DNA from: an uncultured Clostridia bacterium
Lineage (GTDB): Bacteria; Bacillota; Clostridia; TANB77; CAG-508
DNA: 64,000 bases
Direction of reading: 5' to 3'
Assembly (NCBI GenBank): GCA_934183325.1
Contig: CAKPSH010000005.1
Location: forward strand, 1-64,000
Below, one piece after another: positions 1-8,234 of this stretch. The position numbers were made by a program, and so were the translations under genes. Below the pieces are notes generated by a model that did not search any database, was not told the DNA's origin, and saw only the letters and a list, made by a program, of their open reading frames with translations. Each line of letters starts with the position of its first letter. The stretch's first letter is position 1.

Positions 1-1
1 T

Positions 2-2245
2 AAACAAAAGAAAACATATAAAAGAATTAAACCTCAAAAAAATGAAGAAAAAAAAATTGATATAAATAGTAAACCTATTGCCTCGAGAAAATTATGTTTT
101 ATGACATTAATTTTCTTGATAGTAGCAGTATGTTTAGTGGTTCGTATAGGATACATCCAATTTTTTCAGACACATGATGGCGTATCACTAAAAGAACTTG
201 CTTCTAGGCAACAAACTGTTAATGAAGTTATTAGTCCTAAAAGAGGCTCAATATATGATACAAACGGAAAAGCTCTTGCAGTTAGTGCTTCTGTTGATAC
301 AATAAGCATTAACCCTAAAAAAATAAAAGATGAAAACAAGGAAAAAGTTGCAACTGCTTTATCAGATATATTTGAACTTGATTATGAAGATACACTAAAT
401 AAGGTAAAAAGTGAATCTTCTGTCGTCACTATTGCAAAAAAAGTCGAACAAGATAAAGTTTCTCAATTACAAAAATGGATGAGTGATAATAAATTAACAG
501 CTGGAATAAATATAAATGAAGATACTAAAAGATATTATCCTTATGGAAGTCTTGCTTCACATGTAATTGGTTTTACTGGTACTGATGGTCAAGGATTGTA
601 TGGAATAGAATCTAAGTGGCAATCAACACTACAAGGTGTTTCTGGTAAAATTGTTACAGTTGCAGATGGAAAAAATAAAGAGATTTCTGCTGATGCCAGT
701 CAATATGTTGCTGTTGAAAATGGTAGCGATTTATATTTGACTTTGGATGTAAATATTCAAAGTATTTTAGAAAAATATCTAGAGAAAGGTGTTAGTGATG
801 CAAAAGCTTCTGCTGGTAGTGTTATTGCTATGAACCCTAAAACAGGAGATATTTTAGGTATGGCTTCATATCCATATTATGATTTAAATAGTCCATTTAC
901 TCTTGTAAGTAATTACGAAACAAAAGATATGTCTTCAGAAGATAGAGCAAAGTCTCTATACACAATGTGGTCAGATAAAAATGTAAATACAACTTATGAA
1001 CCTGGTTCAACATTTAAAACAATTATGTCTGCAATAGCCCTTGAAGAGAATATCACTATCACAGATAACCCAAATGATTTTAGCTGTCCTGGATATATTG
1101 AAGTAGCAGATAGACGAATAAGATGTGCCTCTCACGAAGTTCATGGTACACTTTCATTAAAAAAAGCTCTAGCAAATTCTTGCAATGTTGCATTTATTCA
1201 ATTAGGTCAAAGAATCGGTACATCAACATTATATAAATATTTTTCAGCTTTTGGTTTATTTGAAAAGACTGGAATAGCTTTACCTGGTGAATCTTCAAGT
1301 GTTTTTCATGACGAAAAAGCTGTTGGGCCTGTTGAATTAGCCACAACATCTTTTGGTCAAAGATTTGAGATTACTCCACTACAATTAATCACTGCTGTTT
1401 CTTCAATTTCCAATGGTGGAACACTTATGCAACCAAGAATTGTAAAACAAGTTATAAATACCAATACTGAAAATAAGACAATAACAAACCTAGATACAGT
1501 ACCTGTTCGTACTGTAATCTCAAAGGAAACAGCTGATGAAGTATGTAAAATGATGGAATATGTTGTTACTGATGGTAGTGGTAAAAAAGGTGCCGTTAAA
1601 GGTTATTATATTGGTGGAAAGACTGGTACTTCAGAAGCTACATATAGTAGTAACGGAAATAGATATGATGTTTCTTCAGTTTCTTATATCGCCATAGCAC
1701 CATACAATGATGCTGAAATTTCTATTTTAGTTGTTTTATATAATCCTCAAGTAAAAAGTTCTTATGGTAGTACACTTGTTGCACCTATAGTTGGAAATAT
1801 GTTATCAGAAATCTTACCATATATGGGAATTGCTGCTGAAGGAACCTCAAGTGGAACTTCTTCAAATAATGAGTTGATTTCTGTCCCTGATATAAAGAAT
1901 AAAACTATTACTGAAGCAACAAAAATATTGCAAAATGCTGGATTTAAAGTAAATTACTCTGGAACTGAAGATGCTAACTCAACCATAGTTAAAGAACAAG
2001 TTCCTGTTGCAGATAGTAAATTATATTCAAATTCAACAATAATTTTATATACTGCAAAAAATAGAACCAGAACTTCCGTTAATGTTCCTGATTTAACTGG
2101 TTTATCTCTTGCCCAAGCTAGAAGCACATTATCTAGTCTAAATTTAAATTTAAAATATGTTGGAAGTGGTACTGTTTCTTCCCAGGATATTGAAAAAGAT
2201 ACTTCTGTTGAAGAAGGATCTGTAATTACAGTAACATTAAAATAA
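2..2245 (+). CDS. Class B penicillin-binding protein with PASTA domains (5' end outside window)
   Basis: Septal or sporulation peptidoglycan transpeptidase (PBP2B/SpoVD class). The frame is open to the left edge, so the start lies outside; an ATG at 101 is internal or a late alternative, and a basic Lys-rich cytoplasmic tail precedes it. Counting from that ATG: one membrane anchor (about 2-20), a dimerisation domain (about 45-190), then a transpeptidase domain with all three motifs: SxxK in PGSTFKTIM, SxN in ANSCNVAF and KTG in GGKTGTSEA. Two PASTA domains close the protein (VPDIKNKTITEATKIL and VPDLTGLSLAQARSTL). SpoVD usually has one PASTA domain and PBP2B two, so a division-type FtsI homologue is slightly favoured. 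The next gene starts at or just after its stop. Confidence 0.93.
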   Translation, partial: KQKKTYKRIKPQKNEEKKIDINSKPIASRKLCFMTLIFLIVAVCLVVRIGYIQFFQTHDGVSLKELASRQQTVNEVISPKRGSIYDTNGKALAVSASVDTISINPKKIKDENKEKVATALSDIFELDYEDTLNKVKSESSVVTIAKKVEQDKVSQLQKWMSDNKLTAGININEDTKRYYPYGSLASHVIGFTGTDGQGLYGIESKWQSTLQGVSGKIVTVADGKNKEISADASQYVAVENGSDLYLTLDVNIQSILEKYLEKGVSDAKASAGSVIAMNPKTGDILGMASYPYYDLNSPFTLVSNYETKDMSSEDRAKSLYTMWSDKNVNTTYEPGSTFKTIMSAIALEENITITDNPNDFSCPGYIEVADRRIRCASHEVHGTLSLKKALANSCNVAFIQLGQRIGTSTLYKYFSAFGLFEKTGIALPGESSSVFHDEKAVGPVELATTSFGQRFEITPLQLITAVSSISNGGTLMQPRIVKQVINTNTENKTITNLDTVPVRTVISKETADEVCKMMEYVVTDGSGKKGAVKGYYIGGKTGTSEATYSSNGNRYDVSSVSYIAIAPYNDAEISILVVLYNPQVKSSYGSTLVAPIVGNMLSEILPYMGIAAEGTSSGTSSNNELISVPDIKNKTITEATKILQNAGFKVNYSGTEDANSTIVKEQVPVADSKLYSNSTIILYTAKNRTRTSVNVPDLTGLSLAQARSTLSSLNLNLKYVGSGTVSSQDIEKDTSVEEGSVITVTLK

Positions 2246-2262
2246 TGAAAGGATTGAAATTA

Positions 2263-2760
2263 ATGTTTGAAAATATAATTATAAAATATATTGGTACTAT
2301 AATAATTAGCATGATACCCATAATTGAATTAAGAGGAGCTATACCCATTGCTGTATTTAGTTTTCACTTAACCTATTTTGAAGCTTTTATACTTAGTGTA
2401 ATTGGAAATTGTATTCCTATATTCTTTATTGTTAAATATATTAAACCTTTATTTAATTTTTTTGGCAGGTTTAAACCATTTAAAAAGATTATTGATTATG
2501 CAACAGAAAAAGCTAATAAAAAAATTGCTGAAAATCCAAAATTACAAACCGCAACATTTTTTGCATTATATTTATTTGTTGCAATTCCTTTACCAATGAC
2601 AGGTGCTTGGACTGGATCACTGATTGCTAACTTTTTAGACTTACCACCAAAAAAATCATTTTTACCATTAGGTTTAGGAGTTTTAACAGCAGGAATTATT
2701 ATATTAACAGTTACAGCTATTGCAAATGGCGGAATATCTTATTTATTTCAAAATATGTAA
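2263..2760 (+). CDS. COG2426 small integral membrane protein (putative small multidrug export family)
   Basis: A 165-residue polytopic membrane protein of the COG2426 / Sm_multidrug_ex family, whose substrate is not established. The family hallmark ELRGAIPIA near the N-terminus and a second re-entrant-like segment IPLPMTGAWTGS are both visible, with hydrophobic helices around 8-60 and 95-160. The frame is open from an ATG at 2245 that overlaps the PBP stop (TAATG), but the ATG at 2263 has a good AAAGGA ribosome site nine bases upstream, so I chose it. It is probably co-transcribed with the PBP, and the transcript ends at the hairpin right after the stop. Confidence 0.8.
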   Translation: MFENIIIKYIGTIIISMIPIIELRGAIPIAVFSFHLTYFEAFILSVIGNCIPIFFIVKYIKPLFNFFGRFKPFKKIIDYATEKANKKIAENPKLQTATFFALYLFVAIPLPMTGAWTGSLIANFLDLPPKKSFLPLGLGVLTAGIIILTVTAIANGGISYLFQNM

Positions 2761-2764
2761 TTAT

Positions 2765-2799
2765 AAAACACAGTATTAAATTTTTAATACTGTGTTTTT
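2765..2799 (+). terminator. Intrinsic terminator, bidirectional
   Basis: Perfect inverted repeat AACACAGTATTAA / TTAATACTGTGTT followed by TTTT on the plus strand and preceded by AAAA, so it can stop both the PBP/COG2426 transcript and the convergent amidase transcript. Confidence 0.85.
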
Positions 2800-2800
2800 A

Positions 2801-3518
2801 TTAATTACTCAAATATTCAATTATTCCGTTATATATTCCCCAAGCTAATTTTTCTTGATATTGTTCATTCTCTAAGTTTTGTAATTCATTCTCATTTGAA
2901 AGAAATCCGCATTCTACAATAGTTGTTGGAATTTCGATATGTTCAATAATATATATATCTTTGATTGCTTTAGGTATTCTTTTATTTTCTTTTTGAATTG
3001 CTTCATTCAAATTTTTCTGTATACTCTCGGATAATCTTTTCCCATCCTCATTATTTTGTTTATAAAATGTTTGCCACCCATAATATTGTTCTTGTGGTAT
3101 TTTATTTAAATGAATTGAAACAAATAAATCAGCAGAAGATTCATTTCCTATTTTTACTCTATTCTTTAAATCAGAAACCTTTTTGTTTCTTATATTTTTC
3201 GTATCATCAGCATCATATATAGCTTCATCTGTAGAACGAGTTAATATAACTGTCATTCCACTTTGCTCTAATAAATTCTGTAATTTTAAGGCTATTGCTA
3301 GATTTATGTTAGATTCTACAACCCCACTCTTAGATACTGCTCCTCCATCTTCTCCACCATGTCCGTGCATCTACAACAATTACTTTTTCATTATCTATAT
3401 TAGCAGATACTTGCCTTGCTTCATATGTTCTTTTTCCTATTAGTATTTTTGATGACATATAGCCTATAGAAATAATTACAATTGAAATAATAATAGTCTT
3501 TTTTCTTATAACAATCAT
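2801..3518 (-). pseudogene. cwlD: CwlD-like N-acetylmuramoyl-L-alanine amidase, broken by a one-base frameshift
   Basis: Zinc amidase (Amidase_3) that cleaves the lactyl amide between MurNAc and the stem peptide; CwlD acts in spore cortex maturation. The reading frame is split. An N-terminal part from 3518 gives a membrane anchor and ends in ...KVIVVDA. The rest is in another frame and starts GHGGEDGGAVSKSG. Removing one C from GATGCACGGACAT (plus-strand g near 3365) would join VVDA to GHGGEDGG, the normal family sequence. The downstream part keeps the zinc-binding HGG, a later SIHLN and the catalytic-type IVECGFLSN, so the enzyme domain is otherwise undecayed. That suggests a recent mutation, an assembly error or, less likely, programmed frameshifting. 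The ATG at 3370 could restart without an anchor but has no clear ribosome site. Confidence 0.8.
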
Positions 3519-3612
3519 AAATAGAATAATTCCTTTCTATTATAATTCTATTTATTAAAGCATTTTTTATGCATTTTTTACTTATTATATTTAACCTATT
3601 TTTATCTTGTTC

Positions 3613-3641
3613 TTTACAAATTTTATCTTTTTTTATATAAT
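3613..3641 (+). promoter_or_regulatory. Sigma-A promoter of the TetR gene
   Basis: TTTACA, a 17-bp AT-rich spacer and TATAAT, placed 27 bases before the chosen TetR start. It sits in the divergent gap between the amidase and the regulator, where autoregulation would act. Confidence 0.7.
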
Positions 3642-3668
3642 GACTTTATTATGAAAGAAGGAATAATT

Positions 3669-4235
3669 ATGAATAAAACTAAAAGAAAAATATTTGAAAC
3701 TTCTATGAGTCTATTTGCAAAAAAAGGTTATGAAGCTACCAGTATAGAAGAAATTACTTCAGTAGTTGGCGTTGCAAAAGGTACATTATATTATCATTTT
3801 TCAAGTAAAGAAGAAATTTTTAACTTTTTAGTTGAAGAAGGCATGAACCTTTTAAAAAATAGTATCTCTATAAAAACCTCTAAAGTGGATAATGTTGTGG
3901 ATAAATTAAAAGCCATTATTTTAATACAAATAAAAATATTAATTAAATATGAAGATTTTATAACTATTCTTCTTAGTCAAATCTGGGGTAAAGAGCCAAG
4001 AAATGTTGCTTGTAAAAACTATGTATTTGATTATATTAATATTATAGAAAAAATAATTCAAGACGGAATTGATAAAGGCGAATTAAACAATGTAGACCCA
4101 CAGGTTCTTGCTTCTAGTATATTTGGTTTTACATGCTCTAGTTTACTATATAAAATAAAAACAGAAAAAGAGCTTGATATTCAAACTCTTTACAAAGAAT
4201 ATGTTAATGTTTTATTAGGTAATTATTTTAAATAA
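3669..4235 (+). CDS. TetR/AcrR family transcriptional regulator
   Basis: A 188-residue dimeric repressor-type regulator. The N-terminal helix-turn-helix is typical: FETSMSLFAKKGYEATSIEEI, then VGVAKGTLYYHFSSKEEIF. The C-terminal ligand and dimer domain is helical and unspecific. The frame opens at 3651, but AAGAAGGA lies just before the ATG at 3669, so translation likely starts MNKTKRKIF. It has its own promoter and converges on rnhB, overlapping it by 8 bases. The family usually controls an adjacent efflux or metabolic gene, but no obvious target lies next to it, so its regulon is unknown. Confidence 0.88.
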   Translation: MNKTKRKIFETSMSLFAKKGYEATSIEEITSVVGVAKGTLYYHFSSKEEIFNFLVEEGMNLLKNSISIKTSKVDNVVDKLKAIILIQIKILIKYEDFITILLSQIWGKEPRNVACKNYVFDYINIIEKIIQDGIDKGELNNVDPQVLASSIFGFTCSSLLYKIKTEKELDIQTLYKEYVNVLLGNYFK

Positions 4236-4887
4236 AATTTTTTATAAATGAATTTCTGTGAATAGGACAAGGTCCTATTTCTTTTATTTTTGCAATATGT
4301 GCTGCTGTTCCATACCCCTTGTGTTTTTCAAATCCGTATTCAGGATATATTTCATCATACTTTCTCATAATTCTATCCCTTGTTACTTTTGCAATTATTG
4401 AAGCAGCTGAAATACTATAACATTTAGCATCACCTTTTACAATTGACATATATGGAATTTGAAGTGTATCAATACCTTTTAATGCATCAACAATTATTAA
4501 ATCTGGTTTTACTTTTAGTTCTTTTAGTGAATTTGTAAGACCTTTTTTGGTTGCATTTAAAATATTAATTTCATCTATTTCCTTTTCATCAATAATTCCA
4601 ACACCATAAGCAATTGCTTCATTCAATATAATATCATATAATTCTTCTCTTCTTTTTTCTGTAACCTTTTTAGAATCATTTACATGTTCAATCATTGAAT
4701 CCTTTGGCATGATTACACTTGCTACTACTACTGGTCCTGCTAAAGGTCCTCTTCCAGCTTCATCTATTCCACATATATACTCCAGATTTGAATCACTTGC
4801 ATATAAATCATTTTCTATTTTTTTTAGTTCTGTTAATCTTTCAATTTCTTTTTCATTCACTTTTATCACTCTATTCTTCATTATCAT
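4228..4887 (-). CDS. rnhB: Ribonuclease HII
   Basis: Cuts the RNA strand of RNA-DNA hybrids and removes misincorporated ribonucleotides. The catalytic DE pair is in GIDEAGRGPLAGPVV, further acidic residues are in IIVDALKG and in the region KVTRDRIM, and GYGTAAH near the end is typical. Length (about 217 residues) is normal. The start is uncertain: ATGs at 4887 and 4881 lie inside the end of the upstream gene without a clear ribosome site, and a downstream GTG is possible. The overlap with the upstream pilin-like gene suggests translational coupling. Confidence 0.93.
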   Translation of the reverse strand: MIMKNRVIKVNEKEIERLTELKKIENDLYASDSNLEYICGIDEAGRGPLAGPVVVASVIMPKDSMIEHVNDSKKVTEKRREELYDIILNEAIAYGVGIIDEKEIDEINILNATKKGLTNSLKELKVKPDLIIVDALKGIDTLQIPYMSIVKGDAKCYSISAASIIAKVTRDRIMRKYDEIYPEYGFEKHKGYGTAAHIAKIKEIGPCPIHRNSFIKNFI

Positions 4888-5404
4888 CTACAATATCATC
4901 TTGTATTTCTTCATTTTTTTCTTTATTATCTTGTTTATTTTCTTCTTTTTTATTTTCATCAATACTTTCTCGTTTAATTATATCGGATAATTTATAAAAA
5001 GTATTATTTCCCTCTTTAATTCCCTTTGCATATATTACATCTTCTGTATCATAATTAATTATATATCCATCTTCTGACTTTAGATTTCCTTTTCCCATTT
5101 GTTCTAAATCTTTTTGGTCTAATTCATACCATTTATCACTTTCAGAAATAATTTTATTTACTTCTTCATTTTCAGGATATTCTTCTATTTTTTCACCCAT
5201 AAGTTCATCATTTTCATTTAAAATATGTTTGTCCTTAATTACCTTTCCTTTAGCCTGTATATATAATAAATCTGTTTTTAAATTCTTTATATTATGTACC
5301 TTCCATAATTTATGTAGTAAAAAAAATCCACCACAAAATATAATAATTATTAATACAATTATTAATATCAATTTTATCGTGGTTATACCATATTCTCTTT
5401 TCAT
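4871..5404 (-). CDS. Single-pass membrane protein resembling a divergent type IV pilin or pseudopilin
   Basis: About 177 residues: a short basic start, REYGITTIKL, a long hydrophobic helix (about 8-32), then a globular polar region and a strongly charged Lys/Glu/Asp tail. The layout (short leader, Gly, hydrophobic helix, and a late DGYIINYDTEDVIYAKG segment) resembles clostridial pseudopilins, but the conserved Glu at position +5 is a Lys here (GITTIK), so processing by a prepilin peptidase is doubtful. No pilus assembly genes are nearby. The frame opens at a GTG (5413); I chose the ATG at 5404, which leaves a usable distance to GCGGTG. Function unknown; the pilin link is inference. Confidence 0.55.
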   Translation of the reverse strand: MKREYGITTIKLILIIVLIIIIFCGGFFLLHKLWKVHNIKNLKTDLLYIQAKGKVIKDKHILNENDELMGEKIEEYPENEEVNKIISESDKWYELDQKDLEQMGKGNLKSEDGYIINYDTEDVIYAKGIKEGNNTFYKLSDIIKRESIDENKKEENKQDNKEKNEEIQDDIVDDNEE

Positions 5405-5569
5405 TTTCATCACCGCTTTTTTATTTAACTGATATAATTATATCTTATCATTATATACTTTTTCAAGGTGTATTTTAATAATTACAAATTTTTCACACTT
5501 TTTTCACATTAATATTGTAATATTTAATCATAATAATTATAATAGGATTATAAATATGGAGGTTTTATT

Positions 5570-6901
5570 ATGGATAATGATAATAATAATAATAATGATA
5601 ATTTTACAGACAACATTGATACAAATAATGTTATAGAAACAAATGATTATAAAACTGAAGTTGTAAGTGAAACTCCTAAGTTTCAAAATACTACAACAAG
5701 TTCAAATACTCAAAATACTTCAGATACTTCAAATAAAACTAGAAAGAATAAAAATTTTTCTTTCGGTAAACAGGTTTTTGTACCTTTTGCATCTGGAATT
5801 GTTGGAGCAACTTTAGTAGTTGGAACTTGTTTTGGTGTTCCAAGTATTAAGCAAAATATATTAAAAGATACTCAGTCATCTTCTACACTTACAATAAATC
5901 AAGGAGCAACTACTAAAGCTGTTTCAGTTGGTAATTACTCAGATACAGCTATTGAAGTAGCTAAGAAAGTTCTTCCTTCAATTGTAGGTATACAAATTGA
6001 ATATTCAGTAACTTCAATTTTTGGTATGTCATCCTCAACAGCAACAGCTTCTGGTTCTGGTATCATCGTTAGTGAAGATGGTTATATTTTAACAAATAAT
6101 CACGTTGTAAGTTCATCATCTTCTTCTTCATACTATCAAATGAGCGAAGCAAAGAAGATTACAGTTAAATTATACAATAACGACAAGACTTATGATGCTA
6201 AGATTATCGGTACAGACTCTCAAACAGACTTAGCTATTATAAAAATAGATGCTACTGGTCTTACAGCAGCTGAATTAGGAGATTCAGATAGTGTTCAGGT
6301 TGGTGAATTTGCTATGGCAATAGGAAATCCTTTAGGACTTGATTCAAGTGTTACAGCTGGATTAGTTAGTGCTGTTAACCGTAAAGTTACAGATGAAGAT
6401 GGTAATACTTATTATGCAATTCAGACTGATGCTGCAATCAATGCTGGAAATAGTGGTGGTGCATTAGTTAATAGTGAAGGAAAAGTTATTGGTATAAATA
6501 CTTTAAAACTTTCTGGAACAGGTGTCGAAGGTATAGGTTTTGCAATTCCTATAAATTCAACGACAGATATATATTCACAATTAATTCAATATAATAAAGT
6601 TTTAAGGCCTTATATTGGTATATCTGGTAGAAACTTAGACGAAACAACTGCTAAAAGAAACAACTTAGTTCCTGGTGTATATGTTTATAGTGTCGAAGAG
6701 TATAGCTCAGCTGAACTTGCTGGTGTAAAATCTGGTGATGTAATAACTGCAGCTGATGGAACAGCTATTACTTCTGTAAATGAATTAAATGAAATAAAAA
6801 ACAAACATAAAATAGGCGATGAAATGACATTAACAATTAATAGAAATGGTTCAACAATGGATTTAAAATTAACATTAAAGGAATCTCCTAGTAATAACTA
6901 A
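5570..6901 (+). CDS. htrA: HtrA/DegP-type membrane-anchored serine protease
   Basis: Quality-control protease acting outside the membrane on misfolded secreted proteins. An Asp/Asn-rich cytoplasmic tail (1-68) leads to a membrane helix (about 70-92). A trypsin-like domain follows with the triad His in TNNHVV, Asp in QTDLAII and Ser in NAGNSGGAL, then one PDZ domain (about 345-440) with the RPYIGISG entry segment. Length 443 is normal for a Firmicutes HtrA. The ribosome site is GGAGG before the ATG. It is monocistronic, ending in a strong terminator that carries a remnant of the terminator-linked repeat. Confidence 0.95.
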   Translation: MDNDNNNNNDNFTDNIDTNNVIETNDYKTEVVSETPKFQNTTTSSNTQNTSDTSNKTRKNKNFSFGKQVFVPFASGIVGATLVVGTCFGVPSIKQNILKDTQSSSTLTINQGATTKAVSVGNYSDTAIEVAKKVLPSIVGIQIEYSVTSIFGMSSSTATASGSGIIVSEDGYILTNNHVVSSSSSSSYYQMSEAKKITVKLYNNDKTYDAKIIGTDSQTDLAIIKIDATGLTAAELGDSDSVQVGEFAMAIGNPLGLDSSVTAGLVSAVNRKVTDEDGNTYYAIQTDAAINAGNSGGALVNSEGKVIGINTLKLSGTGVEGIGFAIPINSTTDIYSQLIQYNKVLRPYIGISGRNLDETTAKRNNLVPGVYVYSVEEYSSAELAGVKSGDVITAADGTAITSVNELNEIKNKHKIGDEMTLTINRNGSTMDLKLTLKESPSNN

Positions 6902-6907
6902 AAATTA

Positions 6908-6939
6908 ACAGAGTATAGAAATATACTCTGTATTTTTTT
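6908..6939 (+). terminator. Intrinsic terminator of htrA
   Basis: Stem ACAGAGTATA / TATACTCTGT with a GAAA loop, then ATTTTTTT. The T-tract runs directly into the 24-bp repeat remnant. Confidence 0.9.
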
Positions 6940-6956
6940 ATATTCTTGTTTTTTAT
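6933..6956 (+). repeat. Minimal (24-bp) remnant of the terminator-linked repeat
   Basis: TTTTTTTATATTCTTG followed by TTTTTTAT. This equals the first 14 bases of the full element joined to its last 15 through the shared ATTCTT, as expected if everything between the two ATTCTT copies was deleted. As in every other copy, it starts in the T-tract of a terminator. Confidence 0.65.
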
Positions 6957-7054
6957 CATTGTTTTTTTACATTATTCTACAATTTTTTTTATTATTTTTG
7001 ATTTGTTTAACAAATTTTCCACTTTTTGTTCACTAAATGTTCATAAATCTTCGG

Positions 7055-7133
7055 TATACTATATTTACACTAAGAAGTGTAAACATCCCCTTTTATTTTT
7101 CAAGGAGCATAAGAAAACTTATGCTCCTTTTAA
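7055..7133 (+). ncRNA. Candidate small RNA with operator-like palindrome and terminator
   Basis: A possible -10 box TATACT (7055-7060) is followed by the inverted repeat TTTACACT-AAGA-AGTGTAAA (7064-7083), an unpaired C-rich stretch CATCCCCTTTTA, and a strong hairpin AAGGAGCATAAG / CTTATGCTCCTT with a short T-run (7102-7133). No -35 box at normal spacing and no credible ORF was found. The free CCCCTT could pair with Shine-Dalgarno sequences as in some Firmicutes sRNAs. The palindrome overlaps the expected transcription start, so it may instead be a repressor site. Confidence 0.35.
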
Positions 7134-7172
7134 TATTCTTTTATAAAATGTATTATTTTATCTTTTATATAT

Positions 7173-7216
7173 AAAAAGAGATTTAAAGCTATCTATTAAC
7201 TCAAATCTCTTTTTTA
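7173..7216 (-). terminator. Intrinsic terminator after the DUF3298 gene
   Basis: AAAAAGAGATTT / AAATCTCTTTTT stem with a long loop, AT-rich on both sides, 18 bases beyond the stop of the leftward gene. Confidence 0.7.
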
Positions 7217-7233
7217 TTATTTTCTATTAATTT

Positions 7234-8133
7234 TTATACAATTGGTACAATATCTAATTCTGATGTAAAATTATTATTACCATAAGCAAAAATCAAATAT
7301 ATTGCTCCATCAGGTCCATAATAAAAGTTATCTATATTATCAACTTCATACATTGTATCTTTTAAATTTCTTTCATAAACATGATATCCTAAATTAATTA
7401 AACTTTCATTTTGTTTTGCATTTTCTGATATTACCTTAGTTACTTCATTCTTTATCTTATTTTTATCCATCTGTTTTATTCCTATTAAATCATTTAATGT
7501 TACAATCGTTCCAGTTGAAATATTATATGTATATCCTTTTACTATCACTCTTTGAGCATTTGCTCCTTCTTTAAGTGTTGATTTAATTACCAATGATAAA
7601 ATATTAGAATTAACACAAGCAGAATATTCTACTGTATAAATAACTTTATCCTCTTCTTCATTAGCTAATACCTTTTCTGCTTTGTCCTGAAATATATCTC
7701 TTATTTCCTTGTTGATCTTCTTTACTTCTGAATTATTTATATTTATTTCTGGAATCTTTACATCAATTTCATATTTATCTTCCTCTTGTTTCTCTTTTTT
7801 TGCATAAGATGTAAATATAATATCATTATCAATTATACTTTTATTATTTATAGTTATTGTTTGCCCTTGATAATTAATCTTATTATCAAATAATTCTAAA
7901 AAATCTGGTATATGCTGCTCATTTGTATTATCTTCACTTGGAGGTGTTTTAGGTTCCTCTAACTGTTTTATTTGAATAATCATCGTAATAATTATTGATA
8001 AAGCACAAATAATAATTATTATAGCTAATAATACTTTTCTTTTCTTTTTTTCATCTTTGTCTACTACTGGTATATCTTCTATCATTTTAATTTTAATAGT
8101 CCTAATTTTTAGACTATTTTCCTCCTTTGCCAT
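7234..8133 (-). CDS. Membrane-anchored DUF3298 (RsiV/PdaC-like) domain protein
   Basis: A 299-residue protein with a cytoplasmic start, one membrane helix (about 34-54) and an extracellular C-terminal half. Segments such as YNISTGTIVTLNDLI, FYYGPDGAIYLIFAYGN and ELDIVPI are typical of the DUF4163/DUF3298 pair found in the anti-sigma factor RsiV (lysozyme sensing) and deacetylase PdaC. No sigma factor gene and no deacetylase domain is present, so a sensor or anti-sigma role cannot be assigned. It faces away from clpE with an intergenic gap of about 100 bases, so both may have promoters there. Confidence 0.75.
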   Translation of the reverse strand: MAKEENSLKIRTIKIKMIEDIPVVDKDEKKKRKVLLAIIIIICALSIIITMIIQIKQLEEPKTPPSEDNTNEQHIPDFLELFDNKINYQGQTITINNKSIIDNDIIFTSYAKKEKQEEDKYEIDVKIPEININNSEVKKINKEIRDIFQDKAEKVLANEEEDKVIYTVEYSACVNSNILSLVIKSTLKEGANAQRVIVKGYTYNISTGTIVTLNDLIGIKQMDKNKIKNEVTKVISENAKQNESLINLGYHVYERNLKDTMYEVDNIDNFYYGPDGAIYLIFAYGNNNFTSELDIVPIV

Positions 8134-8234
8134 TTATTCTTTTTTATTATACCATTAATTATAAAGTCTGTCTATCTTGACTTTTATTATTTTTTAGTGT
8201 ATTATAATTTTTACTGAGAAAGGAGTAATATAAT

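Noticed and set aside
101..2245. ATG at 101 as true start of the penicillin-binding protein
   Set aside because: The frame stays open to base 2 and encodes a plausible basic cytoplasmic tail; there is no ribosome site before 101.
6946..7146. 66-codon plus-strand ORF after htrA
   Set aside because: It starts in the repeat remnant, runs through a terminator hairpin and is nearly all Phe/Leu/Ile/His with no ribosome site.
7128..7147. A further remnant of the terminator-linked repeat (TTTTAATATTCTTTTATA)
   Set aside because: Similar at a glance, but it lacks the TTTTTTATATTCTTG join and could arise by chance in AT-rich DNA.
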